This document shows, piece by piece, positions 38,258 to 50,293 of a stretch of DNA of 64,000 nucleotides. The first letter of the stretch is position 1. Each line of letters starts with the position of its first letter. Both the position numbers and the translations under genes were made by a program. Under the pieces are notes generated by a model that was not told the origin of the DNA, ran no database searches, and saw nothing but the letters and a program-made list of their open reading frames with translations. The stretch is from Rhexocercosporidium sp. MPI-PUGE-AT-0058 (Eukaryota; Ascomycota; Leotiomycetes; Helotiales), in assembly GCA_020746875.1 (NCBI GenBank), contig JAGTJL010000001.1:4650001-4714000 (forward strand), read 5' to 3'.

Positions 38258-38930
38258 CTTGTGGCTAAATACCCTGAATAGCATGTCAGCCAATTGACTT
38301 GATTCGAGGTTCAAGATCTTACCTAAAGGCGAATTCGAGTCTGCAGTAGTACTACCTAGTGCTACGAAACATGCGGCAAATATAACCTGACTGGTAGAGA
38401 CTTCAAGTGTTCATCAGCAGTGTGCTGGACAGCGGAGCAGAAAAACACACCTCGATGCAAGCAGATGGCTCGAGGCCCGCGTTTCTGCAAAGCCGTGGCT
38501 GCGACGGGCCCTGGAGCAATTCAGAGCGATATTTTTAACTTGGTGATGGTGATGATGAAGGAAATTAAGTCAATCTCAACTCCGGTATCGACAATGACAA
38601 CAAAATGAGTCACGTGGTCGTCTAATCTCACCTAGATCATGAAGCAAGTACAAGGAAATTGCCTTTAATTTGGACGCTCATCGCGACTGCTCTCCAATAA
38701 CACTCTTAAAATCGGGTAAGATTGAATTCCCTGAAGAGATACTATCAATAAGACGCAGCCGGTGCTTTCCGGTGCCTTCATCCTCCAGGACATTCAAGAA
38801 CCAAGATCTGGGAACATGCAGTCCAACCCAGAACAAGCTATTTCTCCAAGTACCTCGTAAAATCAGAAGCAAATTTAAGGGCATCCCCCAGAAAGAATAC
38901 CGCAGAACTATTTAAACGATACATGCAAGC
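38258..38930. other. intergenic, no gene seen
   Basis: Promoter of the preceding gene and 3' flank of the first Myb-like gene. Confidence 0.5.
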
Positions 38931-39805
38931 CTATTCAACAATGACAGGACTATCAGACTGACCTTGTTCGTCAGACGAGTATTGCATCCGTGACAGTGGC
39001 TGATACGGCAACCTCTGGGCTTCGCTGCTGTAAGATCCTCCCATCCCAGAATTTCCATATGAGGATCGCAAAGAGAAGCCATACGGTTGTTGTGATCCCG
39101 TCTCATACAGTGCACCAATGCTCGATCCACTCACATTCGCCTTACACATACTGCTTCCGAACGTATACTCTCCAGCGTAGTTATCATCGATGCCCACCCC
39201 AATGCCAGCATATTGAGTGGGCGTATCGTAGTACTGCATCAGATTCATCGCTTCGCCGAAACTGAGCTGTGCTGGCTGCTGCTGCTCTTCCTCCTTGACC
39301 ACCAATTGCTCCTTAATCGTAACAGTCGGCTCTGCCTTGACGGTACCGAAGCCTTCATCGTCGTCTGCTGTGTTCTCTTCGAGATATGGATGAGCTTTGC
39401 GCTTCTTGGCTGTGGGAGAGGGGGTTGTTGGAGAGACAGGTCCGTTAAGCTCCGATTTGAGACTGCGGGATGGGGCTGACTTGATGGTTGCTGGGTTGGA
39501 AGCGATGCCGTGGGCTCGCATCATACGTTCGTACCGCTTTGCTCTGTGGGTTTGACTTGAGTTAGCTCTTGATCATTTGTAGTCTTCATGCTTGAGATAG
39601 ATTTCCGGTGAAGAAGTGCTAAGGCTTACGCTGCGCCTTTGCTGACAATCTTGCACTCCTTCGCAACTTGACCGAAGTCTACCTGCAAAGTCCGTCAGTA
39701 TGAATATGCTCCCCCATGAGATAGCCTTCTTACCTTTCCATTATTGCTGTACCGAATGCAGCTGATGAGAAACTTGAATTGCTCTTCATTTGAAGCGGGA
39801 GCCAT
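38931..39805 (-). CDS. Myb-like DNA-binding domain protein (cluster member 1)
   Basis: Three exons. The first 55 residues form a small three-helix Myb-like fold: EEQFKFLISCIRYS, then VDFGQVAKECKIV, then AAAKRYERMMRAHG. An intron lies exactly before VDFGQ. The rest is disordered, with KKRKAHPY as a likely nuclear signal, VKAE and VKEE motifs matching the SUMO consensus, a polyglutamine-like patch and a Tyr/Ser/Gly-rich end (SSYGNSGMGGSYSSE). A role as transcription or chromatin factor is inferred. It is first of five minus-strand members, followed by one on the plus strand. Confidence 0.75.
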
Positions 39806-40707
39806 TTGGCCTTGAATAGAGAGACAGATTGGAGCGGGTGGTCTGGAGGCTGGTTGGAGATGACAGATGGATCTACCTCTGGGATGAATCAAGTCTTCCG
39901 CAGAAGCACTGGTGACAGAATGAGATGAGGATGGAAGCGGGGAGATGTCTTTATTTTAAAGACAGCAGGACCAGACTGAGGAAGGAGCCTACGCTCCTGT
40001 CTTTCAAAGTCTTGATGCGCCTGCTGCTAGTTAGTAGATGCTAACCGTGATGTCTCTTTGTGGTGGGGGTCAATCATGATTGAAGAAAAGGAACAAGCCG
40101 TAATACTGGTGGCTTTGACGGAGACTCTGATTTGTTTACAGCTAGAGAAGATAAAAATCAATAATCATCAGTACCTTTGCAAAGAGGAGACATGGGGCGT
40201 CAAGTCAACTTCCTTCAATTTACAGGAATTGCTGCATGCTGAACTAACTAGCAAGTATTCTTTCACGATGCAGGAGGACCCATTTGAAAGAGACGAAGTA
40301 TTTATTCGGCAGCCCCTCAATGCCAGCTGGCTAACCACAGCTCATCCGCAAACCGCAATAATCACGCCTGAAAAGAGAAAGAAAAAGCCTGCGGATACAT
40401 GAAGAAACCAGGTCAATGCAGAAAGCAATGAAACAGGCTTTCCACTGCCGCAAAGACCACAGCCTTCCTTGGAGACCATTTCCGCCACTTGTTTGTCCAT
40501 CACCTAACGAGGAAGAATAATCCTGCAAACCCACTCGAAGCCCAACGGCCGAAGCAATTATCGTCGAGATAAGCTAAGCAAGGGAAACCCCAATGTCGTT
40601 GTGTTGGTAATCGTAAGTGGGTAGAGAAGTTAGACCTCTTCTATAGGAAAGCAATCATTAGCTGCGGTTCATTTGACAGACCACATAAAGAAAGAATACC
40701 GAATACT
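39806..40707. other. intergenic, no gene seen
   Basis: Promoter of cluster member 1 and 3' flank of member 2. Short frames only. Confidence 0.5.
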
Positions 40708-42000
40708 TCATCGGCCGCAGACTGTAGCTCGATCAACGCCATTCTCGAACTTCCAGAGAATAAAGTGCTCCAGTGTGATGCCGTGCAGCTGAGCATCGAT
40801 GATGTCTTGATTGCAATAGAGGTAGTCGTAACCATTGATGTGCATGTGCAACTCTTCGGAAACGAAGTAGGTTAGGGCATCAACTGCAACACTTGTAGAG
40901 ACGGAGAGAGGCTGCTCGGCCTGAGAGAGGAGATTGCTGGTAGAGAGGGCTTCGGCGACCAAGTGATCGGAAGCGGAGAGAGGGACATTACCATCTTCTT
41001 CGTCTTGATCCATTAGCTCGACGGCCTCCTCCTCAACCTCCACTCCATCGGCATCGTCAGACTCGCTCTGGGTATTCAGTCAGGTGCGTCTGTGAAAATC
41101 TTGTGGAGAAAATTTCATACCTTAGCAACGGCCTTAGCAGCACTCTTTGTAGCAGAAGCCTTCTTAACCGGGGCCTTCTTTGGTGCGGCGGCAGCCTTCT
41201 TAGGAGCAACGGTCTTGCCGACGGTCTTCTTCGCACCAGTAGCCTTTGGAGCCTTGGAAGTGCCGCGACCAGCACGCTTTCTACTTCGACATTAGCAGGG
41301 AGAAAATTCGAGCATTGCAAGAGTAATGTGTGCTTACGGAGCGTCGCCCTCTTCAGCCTCAGCACCTTCGTTCTCCTCCGAACCTTCCTCAGCACCAGAT
41401 CCGGAGCCGGCAACGGCAGATCCATCGATGTTGATCTCAGGGTGGGAATCCTTGATCTTCTTGAAGAGTCTCTTGCAGGATTGGCGAGCATTCTTGCCGT
41501 ACTTAATACCGCAGATCTGGGCGACAGTCTCGAAGTTGACCTGATGGTTGTTAGCTGAGTCCTTCTTGTTGCACGTCATGTTGTGTTGGTGGCTCTCAAT
41601 CGGAGTAGGAGATAAAGCTTCAGCGCAGACCAGAAATACGGAATGACTTCAAGTGGCTGGTAGACATGCAATTTGATATGGCATCAAGAGATCGTGCAAA
41701 GAAAACAAGCCCCCTGTGAAGGTATTGAGTTGATCGGCGAAGTAAACAAAGGAGTCTTACCTGAGGAACGTCACCCATGAGGGCACAAACGACAGCTAGC
41801 ATCTTGGTCTGCAAGTGAACGAGAGTCATTAAATAGTCTTGACGTACAGATTTGAGGGAATAGTCGTGAGGCAGGCAGCAGAACCCTTCAGGGAGAAGGA
41901 GGAAGGTCATCGCCGAGCACTAAAAGATGGTGGAACTTACCTCACCTGGCGTCAAAGAGGTACCATCGGAGCTGGTAGCGACGACTTTCTTTGGAGGCAT
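40708..42000 (-). CDS. Myb-like domain protein with histone H1-like tail (cluster member 2)
   Basis: Five exons starting from ATG at 42000 (MPPKKVVATSSDGT). The Myb-like fold is TKMLAVVCALMGDVPQ, then VNFETVAQICGIKYG, then ARQSCKRLFKKIKDSHPE; the intron falls just before VNFET. An acidic linker is followed by a Lys/Ala/Pro-rich tract (APKKAAAAPKKAPVKKASAT) very like the C-terminal tail of histone H1. The final exon is acidic, then ordered, to the stop at 40708; its splice into the H1-like tract looks sound, but the real 3' end is less sure. DNA or chromatin binding is inferred. Confidence 0.7.
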
Positions 42001-43113
42001 CTTGACTGATAGTCTGTCTACTCGGTTTAATGTAGTCAGCTTCCAGACAAGACCTAGAAGCAGAATCGGATTGACGCTGCGAGCATACGACGTCGACGTA
42101 CCTGTTTGAGAACTTTGTATTGAGATGCAAGTCTACTGGGAGACTTGATGTTTTGACTTGAAATAGATGAAGCTTTACAAATGAGCAGGCTGCGAGGTTG
42201 GTTGGGGAGTCGATCTGTGCAGGAGAGAGTTCGTTGTTGTGGGGTTTGAAAGCGAGTCTGGAAGCGCGTGGCTGGCTTTTTGTAGGTGAGAGACTCGCAG
42301 CGAGCAGAATCAGGCTGCTGCTACAAACACGCTAGCGAAGGACCGCATCAGAACAGCTTTAATACAGCTACTCTACATTCACTTTCTAATCTCAGTCGCA
42401 TCGCAGCTGCGTACTGCAAATGGGTCTGTTCTTGCCCAATTTTGAGAGATACGAAGAGCACTAGAAACCCCTGGGAGCTTTTGGAATTTGAATATTTGAA
42501 GAAAAGAGAGTAGAGCAGTCGTGAGCTCTATGCGTGCAGCGAGCCTAACTTTCCCAAGATCATCACGGATTATGGAAGAAAGAAGCACCGAGATGGCTAA
42601 AAAGTTTGTTAGCCTCTACTTGCTCCTGGAGCGTTCCATATTTTGATCGATGTAGGAGGTCTGAGATTTGAGACTATGATAGGAACGGTAGAGAGAAGAT
42701 GTAGTCACAGCAGGACGGCCCTATTCTAGGGACAAGTTCGTTTACCATGGCTTCATTGTAAAGATCAATCTACCAGTCTACAGTGGGAAGGACGCAGAAC
42801 AATCCAAAAAAAAAAAAAAAGCACGCCCTCTGGGCCTCCGAGGAAAGGAAAGCAAGAGCCGTAACTCCTCTTCATTCTCAGACCATCAACCTCCACACCA
42901 TCCGAGGGAAAACCCAAACTAAGTCCCCAACCCGCAAAAAGAAAACAAGCCCGAGGATGCTAGACTCCATAAACGACCCAAGGAATAACCCAGATATCCT
43001 GCCCTATCAACTTCTATGAACATCTAGCAAAGGCCTTTGTTATGTGTGAAGAAAGAGCAATGTAACCCAAGCAGAATACCGGTAGATTCGATCTAAGCAT
43101 CCTCAACACTGAG
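42001..43113. other. intergenic, no gene seen
   Basis: Promoter of cluster member 2 and 3' flank of member 3. Includes a 15-base A run near 42807. Confidence 0.5.
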
Positions 43114-43845
43114 TTAAAGTATTAGCTTGTGTTTCTCATGCAAAAGGACAAATCCTGGTTGTACCCACAGAGTCTCCTTGGCGTCCTCCATTTCCTCATC
43201 AGCCTCAGCATCCTCGCTCTCGCCATCAGCCTCGACAGGCTTGGTAGGGGACTTGATTGCCTTCTTGACTGGTGTCTTCTTAGCGGAACCCTTTGGTGTA
43301 GCCTTGGCCTTGGTGACCTTTCCTTTTGGGGTTCGGGGTGGTGCAGGAGTCTTGACGATCATGGGGGCGAGGGCTCCATCACCACCACCAGCAGTTGAGG
43401 CGGCAGCCTTAGCACCAGCTGTACTGATAGCGAGACCGTACTTCTTCTTGATAAGAGAGATCTTGTTGGTGACGGAACGGGGGTTTTGGAAACCAAGCTG
43501 AGTAGCAATCTTGACGCCATCGACCTGAGACACGAAGCGTATTAGCTGGTGGCTCATGCACACGATACGTTGAATCGGAAGTTGAAAAGCAGGGGGGTGA
43601 GGTGAGAATGTGGGATCTAAGCAATGAATAAAGAACTAGGAGTACTCGATAGGAAGGAACATGATGCTCGAAGTTGAACTCCTGCCATCCATACTCCAGA
43701 CATTTGTGCACAGAGAAGATGGAGATCGACTTACGGTCAAGACACCACCAGTTGCATTTCTGATGCAAGTCATGATGAATTCGACATCTTGTTGAGGAAC
43801 GGTGTCGCTCTTAGCAGCGGGTGCAGCAGCCTCGGTATCAGACAT
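43114..43845 (-). CDS. Myb-like domain protein with basic tail (cluster member 3)
   Basis: Exon 1 (43845-43735, 37 codons) encodes an Ala-rich start and the first helix (QQDVEFIMTCIRNATGG). Exon 2 begins VDGVKIATQLGFQNPRSV and continues TNKISLIKKKYGL to complete the fold. The tail is Pro/Lys-rich (TPKGKVTKAKATPKGSAKK), then strongly acidic (EDAEADEEMEDAKE). The last codons may be changed by a further short intron near 43155; both readings stop soon after. The intron sits at the same place in the fold as in members 1, 2, 4 and 6. Confidence 0.75.
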
Positions 43846-46064
43846 CTTGAATGTTGGTGGGTGTTAAGTAGGATGTTCGAGTCTGCGTCGCACCTAATGT
43901 CAACAATAAAGCGAGATGTATGATAAGCGATGAAGTATGCATGAGAGAGATTTACCTTTGTATATTCTGTAATGCTTGACTCAGGTTGTCAAATGTTGCG
44001 AGTGCGATTGTGTGTAGAAGTGCAAAGGTGTGGGAGTTGGAGTTGTGGTGTTGTAGGAAATGTTGTGGTGGGGGAGGTTTTATATGGCGGGGCTTCAGCG
44101 CATCATGCTCCTGCACTAGTTAGGCCACAACATCGGTGTTCATTTTCATTCACGCGCGAGCATCTTTCTGATGAATCTTCTAGCATTGCATCATCGACCT
44201 CTTCATCTCGCAATTCTTTAAGTCATTCTACCCTTGCACAATCAATGACTGATATCGATTTTAGCATGGAACGCACGTTGGCCAGGCCTCGCACTCTGAG
44301 ATACCCCCTACTTCTATCATTGGCTCAATAACTCCATATTAAACGCCTCCAGTCTCATTATCAATGCAGGTATCATGTCGTCAGAATCATTCCAAGTATT
44401 TCAAGCTGATTTCCTGTATTACCTGCGACATACATATCCTAGTTCCGAGTCCGAGGTCGATGAAGCTGGTTGAGAGGTAACCTGTTGTCACATCCCCTCT
44501 TTGAAATATTGTGACAGGCATCCTACTGATGCAATATCTGACTACTACGGAGCAGATAGTTAGCGCACCCGCAAGCATCAAACACCCCTTACTTCCCACA
44601 ATGTCCCTCGGCAACCTTTCTATTGCACTAACCCGTGCTGACGACCTACGACTGGAGTCCGGGTAGGATCATTTATTCTATATTCTACAGAACATAGAAA
44701 ACGTTTGAAGATTTGAAAGTCCAAGATCTGATGCATCATATCCGCCACCGGCATGGCACAGCAGCAGATAAGGAGAGATGGCAGATTCTGATGGTCTGCA
44801 AGATGCTCGAAGCGTCAATCGGCTCCATCCAGCAGCCTGTAGCCTGTAGTTGAATCTAACCAAGGAAACAGGTACATGGGTTTTGTCTGCTGCACGACAC
44901 CGAAAGACCTGGAAGCATAAGATGGTTTGTTTGCTTCGAGTACTATCCTGGAATCTTGGCCGCTGCCTTATAATATTCTTGAGCTTTTCTAGAGACCGTC
45001 TCTGAAAATGATCGTTGCGCCAGTCCACAAAGATTAAACAACAGCCAAAGACAAGTATCATCGTGTTTGTCGTCTAATACGAGGAGCTTGTACCAACAAT
45101 GTTTGTATTTTTGCACCATTTGGCCTGTTCATCCGCCACCACTCCTACAGCCTCACCCTTTCCAGCAGCGCCAGGAGAATTTTGATCTACTCTCACAGAC
45201 TCGGCGTAGAACACCTATAAAATATCATGCAGCAGCAAAATATATCGCCGTTCTGATATTCTGTATCGGCCAATGGATAAGGGCTGGAGAATCTCGTGCC
45301 GTGTTTGCTTCACTCCACCAAAGCAAACCGAACCTGCAGCCACCTCACTCACCATTCATGCAAGGCCGACCAATCCGCCAAAAATGTTCTCACCCCCCTT
45401 CGATCACCACCACATGACCTCAAAATGGGATGCTCATATCGGAATTGCTGTGACGCGATGAAATTTATCATTTTTGCGTTCTTGGCTGCAGATTGTGTTT
45501 TCAGGTTCATTGTTTACTCGCTTAATACCTGGTAGCTCGACTGCCTCTCAACACATGACACGTGACACATAGCGGGCTAAATCAGCGGCGGCATCTGCTT
45601 CCGGAATGTAAAGTCAAACTAGCGAATACTATGGCAGCATCTCCCTATACCCCACACTGACTGAAGACTTGGTGAGCAGTTTTCTCAGGATGTTACGACT
45701 CCGAGTCACAAATGCAGTGCCTTCAATAACATATAAATGACTGCTCCCACCTTCAATTCGAAACAACTGCTTTTGAGTTGCAGAATATGTCTGCCTTGAT
45801 CACCTGCATACGCTGTCCATGTTTGTTCCGTCCGAGATCAAGCGCGAACCTAGGCGCAAAAGAAGAAAATGAAAAGCAAATAGGCTACCCTCAAAACACA
45901 TGTACAGTACGCGCTGCAACATGTTATCCATTCCGCATTGCCAGTCCCGTCTCAATGTCTTGATCAATCAAACTGGATCTTGAATGAGCAGATGTTTTGG
46001 GCATGAGCTTTGGGAAGGGTTATTGACTTACTAGAGATGCAGACTTTGAAAACCGATGACGAAC
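43846..46064. other. gene-free stretch of 2.2 kb
   Basis: Promoter of cluster member 3 and 3' flank of member 4. Short frames (for example 45067-45417 on plus) show no domain or codon pattern that convinces. Confidence 0.45.
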
Positions 46065-46735
46065 TCAGATGGCCTCCTCGAGATCGGCCTCATCCTCGTA
46101 CTTGCCAACTTGGTAGCTCTTGAAGAGTTGCTCGTGGATGGGGTCATCGAAAATGTAGGCACCAGCCTCATTTTCGACGGTCTGCTCAAGCTCCTCCTTG
46201 ATCATCTCCTCATCTTGTTCCTCATCCTCAGGCTCGGGCTTGGGCTCAGACTTGACTTTGGCTGCCTTTGGCTTTCTGGGAGCACGAGTCTTGGTGACCT
46301 TCGTTGAAGTGGTATTGGTACCGCTGCCGATAGTTACATCGTTCTTGGCTCGGCCCTTAATTGGGGAGGGGGTAGCGTGGGATCCGTCTTCCTTGTATCC
46401 GATCTGCTTCTTGATCTGACCAAAGCGAGTCTTGGCACAGACAGCATTGGAATAACCGGCACGAGTGGCTACCAAGTTCCAGTCGACCTGTAAATGGTGT
46501 CAGTGTTGGAATAAGGTGATAATTTCGAGATTGAGATCCACAATCCGAGTGAGCAATGAAAGCTTAGTCTGAATGAGTGATTGGTCACGATGATCTCAAC
46601 TGGAAGGTGATGTTGATGCAGACGGGTCTGAAGGAGCGAACTTACCTCTGGCTTGTTGGTCATGCATTGCATGATGGTGAGGAAGAAGAAAGCTTCCTTC
46701 TCGGTTGGAGCACGGGCAGGCTTTGGTTCAGTCAT
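46065..46735 (-). CDS. Myb-like domain protein (cluster member 4)
   Basis: Exon 1 begins MTEPKPARAPTEKEAFFFL and gives the first helix (FFFLTIMQCMTNKPE). Exon 2 starts VDWNLVATRAGYSNAVCA and continues KTRFGQIKKQIGYK, the recognition-helix region. A basic linker (TKTRAPRKPKAAKVK) includes VKSE, a SUMO-type motif, followed by an acidic stretch and an acidic C-terminus. About 170 residues. The upstream leader probably contains another intron. Inferred nuclear DNA-binding protein. Confidence 0.75.
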
Positions 46736-47887
46736 TCTGGGCGGGAATTAGCAGTGATGCGGTAGTGTCGAGGGAAGAAGCAGCTTGCGTTGAAGGTGAA
46801 AGGAGGTTGAGCTTTGAGCTATGTTATTGTGTAAGCTGAAGTTTATCATCAACTGAGAAGAGATCGAGTGTACCAAACAACATTAAAGAGGGAAGGAAGT
46901 AGATGTACTTACATTGTTTGATAATTGCTTTTAACTTGCAAGATCAAAAGTGGTTGTGTGGTGGAAGGGTTGTGAGGCTTTGTTTGTTGTAAAGTGTGGA
47001 GGAAGGAAGATGCAAGATGGAGGAGAGGCGGGGTTTTATACGAGAGGTGTGAATGCTCGGAGAGACAGCTCGCTTAGCTTTAAATCTAGCTTTGCACCTT
47101 GTTGCAGTTGCTTCTGATATCCAAGCAAGATTTCAGGCAGCAATCAAATTCGTAGCCTTTTTGGTGAATTTACTGGGCTCTTGCTTCAATGCTAGAAATA
47201 GGACAATGTCAAGAATAGCGATGACGAGACAGCAAAGCAAAGGTTCCTGCGAGCAGTGTGCAAATGAGGCTCCTTCTACGTGGCCTTAGAACCATGAAAC
47301 TCCCTACTTATAACTTGTAAGTGCAAGAATTGAGGGAAGGCATAAGTAATTGTTGATAGGCTTTCCAGTGGACGAAGGTCAAATTTCAGGTAGGTCCGGG
47401 GTGGTTGGCAAGTCTGACTTCAGATCTGGGGCAATTTCACAGGATCGCCCCTCCTCTGATAACTTGTTTTGCTCCATAAAAATCGAGAATATTACACGCT
47501 CTTTTGGTAACCATACAGCGCTGAGTCTACCCTCTTCTCTCCGTCTAAGTATCTGCTAAGCGTACCTGGACCTCGCTTACTCCTGATTGGTCCACGCGCA
47601 TGCATCTCGGTGCCTGATGCATGTGCAACCAGGTCGTATGGTGGGCTAGCCAGCGTGGAGATTTGGCCCGAACTCACCAAAGTGACCGCACACTTTATTT
47701 ATTAGCTTGAGATGCTGCGCTAAGCTGCGCCCTAATTTGCATCGACGTCGACCTCTACCACATTTGTGATTGACAGGTCACCTCAGTCACCTTATATTAC
47801 TCAGCGTGATTCCCACGTTAGAAACTCGCGGCATTTGCAGCTCTTCTTTTCCCTTTCTAAAATCCAACTCAGAGTAAACAGAAAGCT
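46736..47887. other. intergenic, no gene seen
   Basis: Promoter of cluster member 4 and upstream region of the following plus-strand gene. Confidence 0.5.
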
Positions 47888-48560
47888 ATGTCATCATCCA
47901 CGTCGTCTGCCCCGGTCATAGTCAACTGGGCCCTATTGGGTGATTAGGTCACTACAACCCAGCAGCGTATCGAGCAGACTAAAGTATGGCTTTGTCACTA
48001 CTTATAATCTCGGCTGCTGCTAACAGGACGCCGCGACTTTAGGAGAGCCTTTCACCTGCGGGAAGTCAACAATTCGTCGAATTATTTCATGCGTTTACAT
48101 GGCACAACCCGCCGTCCGTTGCAGAAGCCCAGTCCAGCTTGCAACTCATTTTGAGCGAGAATGAAAGCCTCCTGTCACAGTACGCATCGTTCCTCAACCA
48201 TCCGAACGACACACCGGCTGCTTGCGAAGCTGCTCGAGACGAGTTTGGTCGGATCCTGGTCATGCCGATGTTTTCTTTAAAACCTCCTACCCCCGGCTGG
48301 ACATGCGATGACCTTCTTGCTGCTATTGAAGTGAGATTTACCGAGCTCTTACAAGTCGTTTTCATACTGACATTTGATTCTTGGCTCGTTACAGAACACA
48401 AATCTTCGACCAGTTCACCAGTATCTATAGCGATGGACTGCGTAATCTGGAACTTGGGAAGCCAACAAGACCGCTGTTGCTCGAGCTGGTGAAGGACGAC
48501 AAGGATCTGCTCGACCGCTTCAATCGGCTCTGGCCTATTGAAAATGGAGACGTATGGTAG
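47888..48560 (+). pseudogene. small unknown gene with in-frame TAG
   Basis: Three exons (47888-47983, 48043-48330, 48414-48560) keep one frame for 177 codons, but codon 20 is TAG (47945-47947). Exon 2 is clearly protein-like (SQQFVELFHAFTWHNPPSV, CEAARDEFGRILVMPMF), and exon 3 ends LLDRFNRLWPIENGDVW. No ATG lies between the stop and exon 2 in this frame. Either the gene is broken by one substitution, the stop is read through, or exon 1 differs. A CAG to TAG change would be a CpA to TpA transition. The family is not recognised. Confidence 0.5.
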
Positions 48561-48907
48561 TAACATGCAGATGAATTGCAATGTATCACGACGAGTGAGA
48601 ATCTGTGAAGTCTCGACGCCTTGCGTAAACAGGATGGTTAGAAGGATAGATGCATCTGGGACTTAACCTGTCAGAAACTAGTAATACATTCTTTAAATAA
48701 CACTCTGCTACTAGCCAAGGACTGCTCCACCCGTTAAGCAAGTGCATCTCTCACCCCTCTGCTCAACATGTCTCCAAGTAAGCTCCGACCTTGATTGCGA
48801 GCCCAAAATGAACCCTATATCTCCGCTTTCAACAAGAGCACACAGCCTCGGGGCTAACAAATTCACTGTTGTAACCTTCGCTCCTGGAGTCTATCACCAC
48901 AATTGAC
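48561..48907. other. intergenic, no gene seen
   Basis: Short spacer between the two broken genes, which converge here. Confidence 0.5.
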
Positions 48908-50293
48908 TCAGACCGTTATCTTTCCTACTCCCGCAATCTGCAAAACAGTGGTCATTGTGTTGCCCACCTTGATTGGTGTAACGAGGTATTTCTTCAAAGC
49001 AGCTATCGTATTGAGTGGCGTCGTTGGTTTCAAGCTAGGCCAGGTACCACCACTGCTCGTAATTGCATTACTCTCGCATGCCCTTCCAAGAATAGCCGTG
49101 CAAGCACTAGCCGAGGCTGCATCAAGAACATTGTAAATAGTCGCAATAGACTCAGCACCATCGTGCATCGGTATGTTGACAGCATGGGAGCGATTCCCTT
49201 CGATGAGTGCTGTAGTCCCTAAGTATATCTCGAAGTCGTAACCAAGATGGTTGTAGAAGTAGTTGTTTGTTGCTTGAATAGTGGTTTTGATACCGTCGGC
49301 GCCAAGCTTAGGGGAGCGGCCTAACATGTCGTGCCAGTAGTTCCGGTCGATGATTACTTGATCGCCTTCAGCCATGAACATTGTGCCCTAGTAGGTGTCG
49401 CCGTTGCAGGTTGCAGATGTTGTGGTTGCGCCGTCGAATTCGGTGTTGGAGACTGTGAAGCGACTTGCTACGTAACTTAAATGTTGGGTCAGCACTTGCC
49501 TTTGGTATACTATATTTCTCATGACTGATTTTGGTATGAGCAGTTAAGGGAGGCTTATAACCCCTACTGAGAGATAATGAACATGCGGCGCATCTTGCTG
49601 AACTTGCAGTGATCGATCCAAACGCCACCATTGCCGTCCATGGAGAGAGCGTCACCTCCCCAAACACTTGCCGGGTTGACGTTTTGTCTAAAATTAGTTT
49701 TAGGCTATTCAGAGTCTTAGAAGAAGTAGACTTACTGTGATGTGCACATTCTGGATAATCACATTCTTCGTTGTGCCCGGAAGGTGAAGTCCTTTGCCGA
49801 TGATAACCCCAGCACTACCAAAACGCCGACAATACTCTTATTACTTCCAACAACCAATGGCGTAACATCAGCTTTGTCGTACTTGATCGTTGTGGTAGTC
49901 ATTCTAGACCCGCCGCAGCTCAAAGCGCCAATGTATGTCTGACCACCCATGGCTGGAGTGCATCTCGTTTGATAACAGCCTCCTTCCGTAGCTTTACCTT
50001 CCGAGCCAATGAAGTTGAAGTTCTTGTCGATGATAATTACTCGTGGCGTGCTATCTGAGAGCCAAGTTGCAAGCATGTGAGTGGCAAGGTTAGCTTAAAT
50101 ACGCTCAGTTTTCGCTTCTGTTCAAAATTGACAGGAACACTTACTGTGCAATGTTTTTCGGTGCAGCAGCAGCTGCATTGCCTCCACCGGTCGTACCTGT
50201 TGCAAATCCATATGCCGTTCCGTTTACCTGGGCGACGGCAAGGGAAGGTGAAAGAAGGAGCACCAGGCTCGCCAGAGAAATTATTGAGTACAT
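48908..50293 (-). pseudogene. pectin lyase (PL1) pseudogene
   Basis: The original product was a secreted pectin lyase: signal peptide (SIISLASLVLLLSPSLAVA), VNGTAYGFATGTTGGG, PRVIIIDKNFNFIGSEG, GLHLPGTTKNVIIQNVHIT, WIDHCKFSKM and GRSPKLG. Three lesions break it. The first intron joins exons of incompatible phase. Two extra bases in the A run near 49820-49823 shift the frame before the IIGKGLHLPG segment. A TAG at 49388-49390 replaces the codon, expected Trp, after CNGDTY. The C-terminal part then stays open. No functional enzyme is expected; recent decay is likely because most of the sequence is still well preserved. Confidence 0.8.
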
